64,000 bases of DNA from Yinghuangia soli (GTDB lineage: Bacteria > Actinomycetota > Actinomycetes > Streptomycetales > Streptomycetaceae): assembly GCF_021502675.1 (NCBI RefSeq), contig NZ_JAKFHA010000013.1:64366-128365 (forward strand), read 5' to 3'. The position numbers and the translations under genes are program-made. Positions 26,605-34,579 of this stretch are shown one piece after another (position 1 is the stretch's first letter; each line of letters opens with the position of its first letter). The notes beneath the pieces are model-generated. The model was given only the letters and a program-made list of their open reading frames with translations, had not been told where the DNA came from and did no database searches.

Positions 26605-27585
26605 ATGACCTTGCTCCGCCCGCACCCCCGCACGCGTCTCCTCCTCGCTGCGATCCTGCTGGCGGTCGCGGCGGTCGCCTACAGCTCCTGGGTGCTGGAG
26701 ATCCTCCTGCCGACCCGGCTCAGCTCGGTCGACGGCTACGCGAGCGAGCTGTTCGCCGCCGACCAGCCGTACCGCTGGGTGTTCGGCAGCCTCGACATCC
26801 TCGCCGGGGTCTGCGCCGTCGCGGCCGCGCTGCTCGTCCTGCCACAGGTCGCAGGCCCGCGGACCGGCAGGCGCCCGGCCCACCTCGGCTGGGCCCGTCT
26901 CGGCTGGGTGCATCTCGGCTGGGCAGCCCTCGCCGTCTTCGGCATCGCCACCCTCCTGGACGTGGTGTTCCCCCTCGACTGCGCCCCCTCCCTGCCGGCC
27001 TGCGCGGCCTTGGAGGAAGGCGGCCTCGCCTCCTGGCGCCACAACGTGCACCTGGTCACCAGCGTGATCGCGAACGCCGCCGCGATCGCCGCGATCGGCG
27101 CGCTCTGGCTCGCCGCCCGGCACCGCGACGCGCAGCCCTCGCACCCCTCCCACCCCTCCCACCCCACCCACCCCGCCGAGCCCGCGCGAGCCGCCCAGCC
27201 GGTGCAGCCCGTACCGCCGCGCCGCGCCGGCATGCTGCTCTTCTGGACGGTCCTCGTCCTCGCCCTCGCGACCGCCGCGCTGAGCCTGCACGGCATGCGC
27301 ATCGCCGTCCCGGACGTGCTCGCGCACGGCGGCCAGGGCGTCCCGCAGCGCCTCGGTGTGGCGATGATCGCCGTATGGCTCGCGGTCGCCGCCGCGTCGC
27401 TGCACCGGGCGGCGCGGGCGGCCGGGGATGATGGCCGCACCGGCCCGCAGGACGCGCGGCGCCCGGGAGGATCGGGGAGCGGAACATGGCACGCGGAGTC
27501 GGGCGGCCGCCGGGCGAATTCGTCGACGTCGGCGGAGTCGTCCTCCACGTCGTCCGGGACGGGCGGGGCGGCGGACCGTCGGTGA
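26605..27585 (+). CDS. DUF998 membrane protein
   Basis: A 326-residue integral membrane protein with about six hydrophobic helices, for example LLLAAILLAVAAVAYSSWVL, GVCAVAAALLVLPQ and MLLFWTVLVLALATAAL. The DUF998 landmark of a Ser/Trp-rich first loop followed by FGSLDILAGV is seen. The loop near residue 175-190 is a Ser-His-Pro repeat (SHPSHPSHPTHP) from a pyrimidine-rich DNA repeat. The last ~33 codons overlap the following hydrolase gene by 100 bp in another frame and encode only Ser/Thr/Gly-rich sequence, so the true domain ends near residue 290. The function of the family is unknown. Confidence 0.8.
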   Translation: MTLLRPHPRTRLLLAAILLAVAAVAYSSWVLEILLPTRLSSVDGYASELFAADQPYRWVFGSLDILAGVCAVAAALLVLPQVAGPRTGRRPAHLGWARLGWVHLGWAALAVFGIATLLDVVFPLDCAPSLPACAALEEGGLASWRHNVHLVTSVIANAAAIAAIGALWLAARHRDAQPSHPSHPSHPTHPAEPARAAQPVQPVPPRRAGMLLFWTVLVLALATAALSLHGMRIAVPDVLAHGGQGVPQRLGVAMIAVWLAVAAASLHRAARAAGDDGRTGPQDARRPGGSGSGTWHAESGGRRANSSTSAESSSTSSGTGGAADRR

Positions 27586-28379
27586 TCGTCACCAGCGGAC
27601 TGGGCGGCGCCTGGTTCGACTGGGACCTCGTCGCACCGGAACTGGCCGCGGCCGCGGACTGCCGGGTGGTGCGCTTCGACCGGCCCGGCCTCGGGTTCAG
27701 CGCGCCGGATCCGCGCGCGCCCACGCTGCGCGGCGAGGCGGACCGGATCGCCGCGCTGGCCGCGCGGCTGTCGCTCACCGGCCCGTACGTCCTGGTCGCG
27801 CATTCGTTCGCGGCCTTCCACGCCGAGGCGTTCGCGCGGCTGTATCCGGATCTGACCGCGGCCCTCGTGCTGGTGGACCCCAGCGTGGAGTCGGCCCCGC
27901 GGCCGCGCCCCGCGCGCGAGGCGCGGCTGGCCGCGAGCCGGGCCGCCGGGGCGGCGTTCCGGGTCTCCGGCCTGAGCCGCCCGGTGGGTCCGGCGCTGCG
28001 GCGGCTGACCGTGCTGGCGCAGGCGCGGCGCGGGCGGGACGTGGCCGATCCGCGGTGGATGCGGATGGCGTACGGCTCGGGGAGGTTCCTGACCGCGGCG
28101 TTCGTGGAGAACACCACGTACCTGGACGAGGCGGCCGAGCTGATCGACCTGCGCCGCCGGCTGGACCTGCCCGACATCCCGGTACGCGTCCTCGCGGGAG
28201 CGGGCGGCCGCGAGACGCTCGCCGCGCGGGCGAAGTGGCTGCGGGCGCAGCGCGCGCTGGCCGCGCTGGCCCCGCGCGGCCGCTGCGACGTCCTGGAGGA
28301 CGCGGCGCACCTGCTGATGATGGACCGCCCGGACGCGGTGGTGGCGGCGGTGCGCGAGGTGCTGTCCGAGACCAAATGA
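27486..28379 (+). CDS. Alpha/beta hydrolase
   Basis: A 297-residue hydrolase with SGLGGAWFDW as the oxyanion region near residue 37, FDRPGLGFS, the nucleophile elbow VAHSFAAFHAE (Ser at about 105) and a His near the C-terminus (DAAHLLMMDRP). The nucleophile motif reads HSFAA rather than GxSxG, so one glycine is replaced. The ATG at 27486 follows GGGAGCGGAAC. The gene overlaps the 3' end of the DUF998 gene by 100 bp, implying cotranscription. The substrate is unknown. Confidence 0.85.
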   Translation: MARGVGRPPGEFVDVGGVVLHVVRDGRGGGPSVIVTSGLGGAWFDWDLVAPELAAAADCRVVRFDRPGLGFSAPDPRAPTLRGEADRIAALAARLSLTGPYVLVAHSFAAFHAEAFARLYPDLTAALVLVDPSVESAPRPRPAREARLAASRAAGAAFRVSGLSRPVGPALRRLTVLAQARRGRDVADPRWMRMAYGSGRFLTAAFVENTTYLDEAAELIDLRRRLDLPDIPVRVLAGAGGRETLAARAKWLRAQRALAALAPRGRCDVLEDAAHLLMMDRPDAVVAAVREVLSETK

Positions 28380-28442
28380 CCTGGTGTCTTTCCCGGCAGG
28401 CCGGGTAATCGGGTGGAACGCCGAGCCGACCGAGAGGACACC

Positions 28443-28931
28443 ATGTTCGGACAGGAGAAAATCCCCGCCGCTGCCGGAGGCCGGCCCGCCGGGGGAGAGT
28501 CGATCGCCTCGTACACCGACTACGCCGGGGCCCAGCGCGCCGTCGACTACCTGTCCGACAACGAGTTCCCGGTCGAGCACACCTCGATCGTGGGCGCCGA
28601 CCTGCGCCTCGTCGAGAACGTCCTGGGCCGCCTCGACGCCAAGAAGGCGGCGCTGGCCGGGGCCGCCAGCGGCGTGTGGTTCGGTGCGCTGATCGGCTTG
28701 TTCCTGGGCATCTTCGCGGAGCGCGCCACCAGCTGGATCTGGATCGTGCTGATGGGCGTGGTGTGGGGTGCGCTGGCCGGTGCGCTGTTCGGCTGGATCG
28801 GCTACCGCAGCATGGGCGGCAAGCGCGACTTCGTGTCCACCAGCCAGCTCGTCGCGGCCCGGTACGACGTGCTCGTGGAGCCGGCCTTCGCCGAGCAGGC
28901 CCGCAACATCGTGGGCCGGCTCAGCCTGTAG
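28443..28931 (+). CDS. General stress protein 17M-like membrane protein
   Basis: A 162-residue protein of the YflT/general stress protein 17M type. The N-terminal domain opens SIASYTDYAGAQRAVDYLSD. Two close hydrophobic helices follow in the middle (VWFGALIGLFLGIFA and WIWIVLMGVVWGALAGALFGW) and then a ligand-binding-like C-terminal strand pair (YDVLVEPAFAEQARNI). The ATG at 28443 lies behind GAGAGGACACC. It converges with corA, with 15 bp between the stops. The family is linked to general and envelope stress; the precise role is unknown. Confidence 0.8.
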   Translation: MFGQEKIPAAAGGRPAGGESIASYTDYAGAQRAVDYLSDNEFPVEHTSIVGADLRLVENVLGRLDAKKAALAGAASGVWFGALIGLFLGIFAERATSWIWIVLMGVVWGALAGALFGWIGYRSMGGKRDFVSTSQLVAARYDVLVEPAFAEQARNIVGRLSL

Positions 28932-28946
28932 CCGCGGGCGGCCCCG

Positions 28947-30035
28947 CTACAGCCACCCGTTGCGCCGGAACCCCCGGTGGATCATGAGGCACACCGACAG
29001 CGTCACCGACAGGACGGTCGGATAGCCGTACTTCCACTGGAGTTCGGGCATGTGCTCGAAGTTCATGCCGTAGATGCCGGCCACCATGGTCGGCACCGCG
29101 AAGATCGCCACCCAGGCCGAGATGCGGCGCATGTCCTCGTTCTGCGCGACCGTTACCTGGGCGAGGTTGGCCTGCAGGATCGAGGTGAGCAGTTCGTCGA
29201 ATGCGGCGATCTGCTCGCTGACCCGGGCCAGGTGGTCCTCGACGTCGCGGAAGTACTCGCGGATGTCGGGATGCACCTGCCGCATGGGCCGTTCGGCGAG
29301 GATCTGCAGCGGCCGGGCGAGCGGCGTCACGGCCCGCTTGAGTTCGAGGAGCTCGCGCTTGAGCTGGTAGATGCGGCCCGCGTCGCCGTTGCCCTTGCCG
29401 CCGAAGACCTCGTTCTCGACGTCGTCGATGTCGTCCTGCAGCAGCTGGGTGACGTCCAGGTAGGTGTCCACCACCCGGTCCGCGACCGCGTGCAGGATCG
29501 AGGACGGGCCGGCCGCCAGCAGCTCCGGGTTCTCCTCCAGGCGGTGCCGCAGCTCGCCGAGGCCGCCGTGCAGGCCGTGCCGGACGGTGATGACGAAGTC
29601 CCGGCCGAGGAACACCATGATCTCGCCGGTCTCCACGACCTCGCTGGTCGCGGTCAGGTGCTCGTGCTCGACGTACCGCACGGTCTTGAAGACCGCGAAG
29701 AGCGTGTCGTCGTACCGCTCCAGCTTGGGCCGCTGATGGGCTTTGACGGCGTCCTCGACGGCCAGCGGGTGCAGGTCGAAGCGCTCCGCGATGCCCGCGA
29801 GTTCGTCGGCGCTGGGCTCGTGCAGGCCGATCCACACGAAGCCGTCGCCGCGCGTGTGCACGTCCTGGATCGCCGCGTCGGGCGCGGTGCAGCCGTGCTG
29901 CCGGCGGCCGTCCCGGTAGACCGCGCAGTCCACGACGCAGTTGCCCGTCACCGGATCGGGGGCGGCGGTGCGCACCGGGGCGCGGCGCGGCATGACGGGG
30001 CGTACGGCGGCACGCAGGTCGCGGATCATCGACAT
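28947..30035 (-). CDS. corA: CorA-family magnesium/cobalt transporter
   Basis: A 362-residue divalent-cation channel. The cytoplasmic funnel domain includes FVWIGLHEPSADEL and a long coiled helix. Two C-terminal transmembrane helices follow; the first ends in the pore signature YGMNFEHMPEL near residue 330. This identifies it as CorA type, forming a pentamer in the membrane. The ATG at 30035 follows AAGGAGCCCGCC. The 250 bp upstream contain a candidate 26-residue peptide gene on the same strand, so a long or attenuated leader for corA is possible. Confidence 0.93.
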   Translation of the reverse strand: MSMIRDLRAAVRPVMPRRAPVRTAAPDPVTGNCVVDCAVYRDGRRQHGCTAPDAAIQDVHTRGDGFVWIGLHEPSADELAGIAERFDLHPLAVEDAVKAHQRPKLERYDDTLFAVFKTVRYVEHEHLTATSEVVETGEIMVFLGRDFVITVRHGLHGGLGELRHRLEENPELLAAGPSSILHAVADRVVDTYLDVTQLLQDDIDDVENEVFGGKGNGDAGRIYQLKRELLELKRAVTPLARPLQILAERPMRQVHPDIREYFRDVEDHLARVSEQIAAFDELLTSILQANLAQVTVAQNEDMRRISAWVAIFAVPTMVAGIYGMNFEHMPELQWKYGYPTVLSVTLSVCLMIHRGFRRNGWL

Positions 30036-30291
30036 GGCGGGCTCCTTCACAGGAGGGCGCGCGTCAAGGCAGGCGTCGGTCCCGGGCGCACGGATGCGCG
30101 GACGGGTACGGCGTTTGCCCCGGTGCGGGCGGCGACAACGGGACAGGCAAATCCGGTCCTGCGGCCTGGCCGGGCAAAGTACGGGAAGGCGTCCGGTGCG
30201 CACCGGACGCCGCGGCCGACGGGTCGGCGGACGTCACGCGATACCGGGCGGCATCACGGGTACGGCAGGCAAGGGGCCGGGCTGCGGCGGC
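30036..30291. other. Leader region between small peptide ORF and corA
   Basis: No gene is supported here. If corA is transcribed from near 30450, this would be a roughly 250-base 5' leader. Long leaders of Mg2+ transporters can hold riboswitches, but I could not recognise an M-box consensus. Confidence 0.35.
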
Positions 30292-30372
30292 TCAGAAGGC
30301 GGCGAGGACCTCGGTGGCGGACCGAGGGAGATCGGGCGAACCGCCGGTACTGCAAGAGCTGGTATGCACCAC
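30292..30372 (-). CDS. Candidate 26-residue Cys-containing peptide
   Basis: A GTG at 30372 with GGAGG five bases upstream (30378-30382) opens 26 codons ending at 30292. A GTG one codon later is also possible, and the frame is open further upstream (60 codons) without a better site. The product begins VHTSSCSTGGSPDLPRS and ends EVLAAF; its Ser/Thr/Cys-rich front and single Cys resemble a short leader peptide or a modified-peptide precursor. No modification enzyme is nearby. A perfect palindrome lies about 64 bp upstream of the start. Confidence 0.4.
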   Translation of the reverse strand: MVHTSSCSTGGSPDLPRSATEVLAAF

Positions 30373-30435
30373 AACCACCTCCCTGGGCCGGTCCCCGCTG
30401 GGGGTACGCCTGCGCATGCTCATCTGCTCGCACGA

Positions 30436-30451
30436 CATGTCGTCCGACATG
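30436..30451 (-). promoter_or_regulatory. Palindrome CATGTCG-TC-CGACATG
   Basis: A perfect inverted repeat with 7-bp arms and a 2-bp centre. It lies upstream of the 26-residue peptide on the minus strand and about 100 bp before the SUFU gene on the plus strand. It has the form of a dimeric repressor site. The regulator is unknown. Confidence 0.45.
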
Positions 30452-30549
30452 CGGCACAACAGCGCCGACTGCACGGGAATTCCGCGCGATCCGGCAAATC
30501 AGGGTAGCAGGCAGCGAGTTGCCGGACGGGGGCGTTGCGGTGAACCGCG

Positions 30550-30555
30550 TACGAT
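30550..30555 (+). promoter_or_regulatory. Leaderless -10 box of SUFU-domain gene
   Basis: TACGAT stands six bases before the ATG at 30562 with no ribosome site between them, giving the leaderless arrangement seen at several other genes in the window. Confidence 0.6.
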
Positions 30556-30561
30556 GCGCGC

Positions 30562-31170
30562 ATGTTCGACATGACGCCGCACCACGACCTGCCCGACCCC
30601 GTCCCGGCGGTGGAGGCGCATCTGGCGGCGGCGTTCGGCGAGCCGTCCGGCCGCGCGGGCGTCACCTTCGTGGGCGTCGACCCGATCGAACTGCTGCGCT
30701 TCGGTCCGGACGAGTCGGGCGTGGTGCGCTACGCCACGCTCGGCATGTCCCGCGCGCCGATGACCGACCCGGCCGCCGCGCTCGCCGATCCGGTCCGCGG
30801 CCCGCGCGCCGAACTCGTCCTGTCGGTCCGCGGCGCGCAGGACTCGGTGCTGCGTCCGCTCGCCGTGCTGGCTGCGTCCCCGCAGGTCGAGGGCCTCGTG
30901 GTGGCGCCGGGCGCGTCGCTGGACGTGGGCGGGCCGCTGTGGGAGGGCAGCGCGTTCACCGCGGTCCTGGTCGCCGAACCGGGCGGCCTGGTCGCCGACC
31001 TCGCCCTCCCGGAGCCGGCCGAGCCGGTCCGCTTCCTGCCGCTCCTGCCGATGACCGCGGCGGAGACCGCGTGGAAGCGCGTGCACGGCGCGGAGGCGCT
31101 GCAGGAGCTGTGGCTCAAGCACGGCACCGACCTGCGCGACCCCAAGCGCCGCGCGGTCCCGCTCTCCTGA
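30562..31170 (+). CDS. Suppressor-of-fused (SUFU) domain protein
   Basis: A 202-residue soluble protein whose layout fits the bacterial SUFU-like family. Landmarks are a helical start (VEAHLAAAFGEP), a beta-sheet core with VGVDPIELLRFGPDE and YATLGMSRAPM, and the segment LLPMTAAETAWKRVHGAEAL near the C-terminus. In bacteria this domain often occurs in immunity or toxin-neutralising proteins, or alone with unknown function. No toxin gene is adjacent. Expression is from a leaderless promoter. It is a stand-alone gene between corA and a universal stress protein. Confidence 0.75.
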   Translation: MFDMTPHHDLPDPVPAVEAHLAAAFGEPSGRAGVTFVGVDPIELLRFGPDESGVVRYATLGMSRAPMTDPAAALADPVRGPRAELVLSVRGAQDSVLRPLAVLAASPQVEGLVVAPGASLDVGGPLWEGSAFTAVLVAEPGGLVADLALPEPAEPVRFLPLLPMTAAETAWKRVHGAEALQELWLKHGTDLRDPKRRAVPLS

Positions 31171-31254
31171 CTGCGCTTCAGCCCCGGCCCGATCCCTGTC
31201 CCGGCTTCGGCTCCGGCCCCAGGTCCGGCTCCGCTCCGGGCTTCGGCCCCGGCC

Positions 31255-31689
31255 TCAGGGGACGAGCATCACCGGGCACGGCGCTCGGTGCACCACCGCG
31301 TCGCTGACGCTGCCGAGCATCAGGCGCGCCAGGCCCTTGTGGCGGCGCGCGCCGAGCACCAGCAGGTCGGCGCCGTACTCCTTGGCGTGGTCCACGACGG
31401 CGTTGGGCACGTCGGCGCGCAGCGTCTCGCCGGCCCAGCCCTCGACCTCGGCCACCCCGGCCTCGCGCAGCACGGCGACGGCGTCGGTCACGACCTTGGC
31501 GGCCTCGGCGTCCGTCTCTTCCTCGACGATCCCGGCGGCGCCGGTGCCGCCCGCGTCCACGACGTCGACGGTCTGGACGTGCAGGACCCGGACGGCCGCA
31601 CCGAGCGGTCCGGCCAGTCCGGCGGTGCGGGCGAGTACTTCGGCGGTCTCGGGCGTCGCGTCCACCGCGACCAGAATGCGTGCATACAT
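31255..31689 (-). CDS. Universal stress protein (UspA family)
   Basis: A 144-residue Rossmann-like protein. The N-terminal strand ARILVAVDATPE and the C-terminal ATP-binding signature, seen as LGARRHKGLARLMLGSVSDAVV, mark it as an ATP-binding Usp. I chose the ATG at 31689 because a TATATT -10 box (31696-31701) lies six bases upstream, giving a leaderless message; an ATG at 31704 would add five residues but overlaps that box. Such proteins respond to hypoxia and stationary-phase stress. It is divergent from the MaoC gene. Confidence 0.9.
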   Translation of the reverse strand: MYARILVAVDATPETAEVLARTAGLAGPLGAAVRVLHVQTVDVVDAGGTGAAGIVEEETDAEAAKVVTDAVAVLREAGVAEVEGWAGETLRADVPNAVVDHAKEYGADLLVLGARRHKGLARLMLGSVSDAVVHRAPCPVMLVP

Positions 31690-31828
31690 ACTTGCAATAT
31701 ACATCTATTCATCCACGGGCCGTGGCGGCGCGCCGTGCCGCGGAGGGGTGCCTACCTGCTGGTAACCCGGGTCGGGGATGATGTGCCGCAGAACCCCACG
31801 GGGCTCCCCGAGAGAGGACCGCATAACC

Positions 31829-32335
31829 ATGCAGTTTGGCCGCTACTACGAGGAGTTCGAGGTCGGTGCGATCTACAAGCACTGGCCCGGCAAGACGGTC
31901 ACCGAGTACGACGACCACCTGTTCTGCCTGCTCACGATGAACCACCACCCGCTCCACATGGACGTCAACTACGCCGAGAAGACGACCGACTTCGGCAAGA
32001 ACGTCGTGGTGGGCAACTACATCTACTCGCTGCTGCTCGGCATGTCCGTCCCGGACGTGTCCGGCAAGGCGATCGCCAACCTGGAGATCGAGTCGCTGCG
32101 GCACGTGGCGCCGACCTTCCACGGCGACACGATCTACGGCCAGACCGAGGTCCTGGACAAGTGGGAGTCCAAGTCCAAGGACGACCGCGGCGTGGTCTAC
32201 GTCGAGACCAAGGGCTACAAGCAGGACGGCACGCTGGTCTGCATCTTCCGCCGCAAGGTCATGGTCCCCAAGACCTCCTACGGCGAGGCGCGCGGCGGCG
32301 AGCAGCCCGGCCGCCCCGAGCTCCGCGAGGCCTGA
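31829..32335 (+). CDS. MaoC-family dehydratase
   Basis: A 168-residue single hot-dog-fold enoyl-CoA hydratase. The family motif is visible around HHPLHMDVNYAEKTTDFGK, containing the catalytic Asp and His, and GNYIYSLLLGMSVPDV follows. The sequence closely matches what I remember of the MaoC protein found with crotonyl-CoA carboxylase/ethylmalonyl-CoA genes in Streptomyces. Here those genes are absent and it stands alone. The ATG at 31829 is at the expected hot-dog start and GAGAGGACC lies upstream. It probably hydrates a mesaconyl- or enoyl-CoA-type thioester. Confidence 0.9.
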   Translation: MQFGRYYEEFEVGAIYKHWPGKTVTEYDDHLFCLLTMNHHPLHMDVNYAEKTTDFGKNVVVGNYIYSLLLGMSVPDVSGKAIANLEIESLRHVAPTFHGDTIYGQTEVLDKWESKSKDDRGVVYVETKGYKQDGTLVCIFRRKVMVPKTSYGEARGGEQPGRPELREA

Positions 32336-32554
32336 TCCGCGGGCGGCCCACCCGCGCCGCCCCTGGCAGTCCGCACCCCGAGGCCCGTCGACCGCACCCG
32401 CGGCGGCGGGCCTCGTCGGCGGGTCTTGCGGGCGGGCCGCGGGGCCGGGCCCTGCGGGCCTTGTGCCGCCGCAGGCCATCCGCCAGTCTGGCCGCCCAAG
32501 ATCACATCCGGTGCCGGTACCGGGAACCGACAGAGCCACGCCGCGGGGGACGCC

Positions 32555-33043
32555 ATGCAGCGCGCAAGCAGCACACCGATACGCGGACCGCTGGCCGTCG
32601 CGGCCGCGCTGACCGGCGCGGTGGCGTTCGCGGTGTTCGCCGGATGCTCCTCCGGCGGCGCCGCGTCGAAGCCGCCGGCGACGGCCCCCGGCACCGGGAC
32701 GGCCACCCCGACACCAGGGCCTGCCACGGGCACGCCCACCGCAGCCGAGTCCGAGACGCCGGCGCCGTCGTCGACCGGCACGCGTCCCGCGACGGGGACC
32801 GCCACGGCCAAGCCGACGACCACCGGCAAACCCGCCACATCGGCCAAGCCGCGGTCGTCGACGCAGGTGCCCACAGCACCCAAGGACCGCCCGACCCCCA
32901 CGGCAGCGCCGGTGGTCGACTCGGCCGCGCAGGTCATCGAGGACATTCGGAACGGCAAACGCACCGGGGACGTACTCATCGGCCCCGACGACTACCCCAC
33001 GCCGACGCCGTACACGCCACCGCAGGTGACACCCGCGCCGTGA
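32555..33043 (+). CDS. Pro/Thr-rich lipoprotein
   Basis: A 162-residue predicted lipoprotein. Residues 1-31 form a signal peptide with a Leu/Ala-rich core (GPLAVAAALTGAVAFAVFAG) and lipobox FAGC, the Cys being the lipidation site. Residues 32-125 are a disordered Pro/Thr/Ala linker. A short C-terminal module (AAQVIEDIRNGKRTGDVLIG) follows before a Pro-rich end. It probably forms a wall-spanning stalk displaying this small module. The function is unknown. The 218 bp upstream hold no gene. Confidence 0.8.
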   Translation: MQRASSTPIRGPLAVAAALTGAVAFAVFAGCSSGGAASKPPATAPGTGTATPTPGPATGTPTAAESETPAPSSTGTRPATGTATAKPTTTGKPATSAKPRSSTQVPTAPKDRPTPTAAPVVDSAAQVIEDIRNGKRTGDVLIGPDDYPTPTPYTPPQVTPAP

Positions 33044-33058
33044 CGCACCTTCGGCGCT

Positions 33059-34060
33059 TCAGAGCAGCGGGAGGCGGTCCGGTGTCGGGTACGACGGCTG
33101 CGCGCCCTCGGCGGTGACCGCCGCGGCGCCCGCGCGTACCGCGTAGCGGACCGCGTCGAGAAGGCTGTCGCCGCAGGCCAGGCGCCAGGCGAGGGCTCCG
33201 GTGAAGGCGTCGCCCGCGCCGGTGGTGTCGACCGCTTCGACTGCGGGCGCCGGGACGTGCGCGGGCTCGCCGTCCCCGTCGATGCAGATCGCGCCGGCCG
33301 CGCCGAGCGTCAGCACCAGCGACCGCGGGCGGGCGTCGACCGCGTGCGTGCCGCGCATGATGCGCCGGGCGCGGTCGACGGGCGCGAGCGCGGACTCCGC
33401 GGTGCCGTCGCCGGGACGGGCCGCCGCGTCGAGCGCCTCGTGCTCGTTGACGACCAGCGGATCGCACAGCCGCCACACGTCGGTCGGCGCGGCCCACGGG
33501 CCCGGCGAGAGGTTCAGGACCACGCGGGTGCCCGCGCGGCCGCAGCGCCGCATGATCTCCGCGACGGTCTCGTGCGGGATCTCCAACTGCAGGGACACCA
33601 CGGCCGCGGCGCGCAGCGCCGGTTCGAGGGCCTCGGCGGCATCGGGGCCGAGCCGCCCGTTGGCGCCGGGGGAGACGGTGATGGCGTTTTCACCGCGCCC
33701 GTCGACGGTGATCAGCGCGACGCCGGACGGGCCGGGCTCGGTGCCCACCAGCGAGACGTCGACCCCGTCCCGGCGCAGGCCGTCGACCAGCATGCTGCCG
33801 TGCGCGTCCGAGCCGACGCGTCCGGCGAACGCCACCTGCGCGCCGAGCCGCGCGGCCGCCACCGCCTGGTTCGCGCCCTTGCCGCCGGGGTGCACGGCGA
33901 GATCGCCGCCGAGCACGGTCTCGCCGGGCCGCGGGTGGCGCGGCACGCGGACGACCAGATCGGCGTTGACCGAGCCGACGACCAAGAGCCCGGCCTCATG
34001 CCCGGCGCCATGTCCGGCCTCATGCCCGGCCCCATGTCCGGCCCCCTGGTCAGCGGACAC
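33059..34060 (-). CDS. PfkB-family carbohydrate kinase (ribokinase-like)
   Basis: A 333-residue sugar kinase. The N-terminal signature GSVNADLVVRVPRHPRPGE and HPGGKGANQAVAAARLG bind the sugar, and the C-terminal DTTGAGDAFTGALAWRL contains the catalytic Asp and the anion hole. It probably phosphorylates ribose or a related sugar or nucleoside. The GTG at 34060 overlaps the NUDIX stop by 11 bp. It adds an unusual N-terminal run of about 18 residues made of Ala-Gly-His-Gly/Glu repeats; a TTG right before GSVNAD could be an alternative start. The gene is coupled to the NUDIX gene. Confidence 0.88.
   Translation of the reverse strand: MSADQGAGHGAGHEAGHGAGHEAGLLVVGSVNADLVVRVPRHPRPGETVLGGDLAVHPGGKGANQAVAAARLGAQVAFAGRVGSDAHGSMLVDGLRRDGVDVSLVGTEPGPSGVALITVDGRGENAITVSPGANGRLGPDAAEALEPALRAAAVVSLQLEIPHETVAEIMRRCGRAGTRVVLNLSPGPWAAPTDVWRLCDPLVVNEHEALDAAARPGDGTAESALAPVDRARRIMRGTHAVDARPRSLVLTLGAAGAICIDGDGEPAHVPAPAVEAVDTTGAGDAFTGALAWRLACGDSLLDAVRYAVRAGAAAVTAEGAQPSYPTPDRLPLL
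33990..34046 (-). repeat. 12-bp tandem repeat encoding Gly-His repeats
   Basis: Four copies of the 12-bp unit GCCGGRCATGRS in the minus strand encode AGHG/AGHE at the start of the PfkB kinase. Copies alternate between two subtypes, which suggests duplication of a 24-bp pair. It lies inside the predicted coding sequence, just after the NUDIX overlap. Confidence 0.85.
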
Positions 34061-34451
34061 CGGGGACGTTCCACTCGCGCAGCGCGTCCAGCAGCCCGCC
34101 GGTGAGCGGGAGCAGCAGCAGTTCCTCGGGGGACGCCCAGCGCACGTCCTCGGCGTCGTCGCCCGCCCGCAAGGTGCCGCCGTGCACGATGCAGGCGTAG
34201 TCGCGGATCTCGTACACGCCGCCGTCCGGCGCGGGCCGCAGGACGCTGCCGACCAGCGGGCCGACGGTGGCCTGCAGCCCGGTCTCCTCGGCCAGTTCGC
34301 GGGCCAGGGCCTGCGCGTCGGTCTCGCCCTCCTCGACGCGGCCGCCCGGCAGCGACCACAGCCCCTTGCCCGGGGGCGTACCGCGGCGGATGAGGAGGAG
34401 GCGCCCCTCGCCGTCCAGGACGATCGCACCGACACAGGGAGTTGCCCGCAT
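34050..34451 (-). CDS. NUDIX hydrolase
   Basis: A 133-residue NUDIX protein. The 23-residue NUDIX box is intact, beginning GGRVEEGETDAQAL and ending RELAEETG, with the metal-binding Glu residues present. The family hydrolyses nucleoside diphosphates linked to another moiety (oxidised nucleotides, ADP-ribose, NADH). I chose the ATG at 34451 because a TACGCT -10 box (34458-34463, minus strand) lies six bases upstream, so the message is leaderless. It overlaps the PfkB kinase gene by 11 bp, suggesting a joint role in nucleotide or sugar salvage. Confidence 0.9.
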   Translation of the reverse strand: MRATPCVGAIVLDGEGRLLLIRRGTPPGKGLWSLPGGRVEEGETDAQALARELAEETGLQATVGPLVGSVLRPAPDGGVYEIRDYACIVHGGTLRAGDDAEDVRWASPEELLLLPLTGGLLDALREWNVPGVR

Positions 34452-34579
34452 ATCGCGAGCGTATCCGCCGTTCGGGCGGATGCGCCGCCGTACACCCCGC
34501 GTGTCCGCCGCGGAACACGCGGCCCCCAATGGGGTGATCGTCCTTGACGCAGCGCCTCCGGCAAGGGACCGTCGTGCGT

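Noticed and set aside
31171-31254. GGCTYCGG short repeats after the SUFU gene as a regulatory array
   Set aside because: Low-complexity pyrimidine/GC drift between genes with no conserved spacing.
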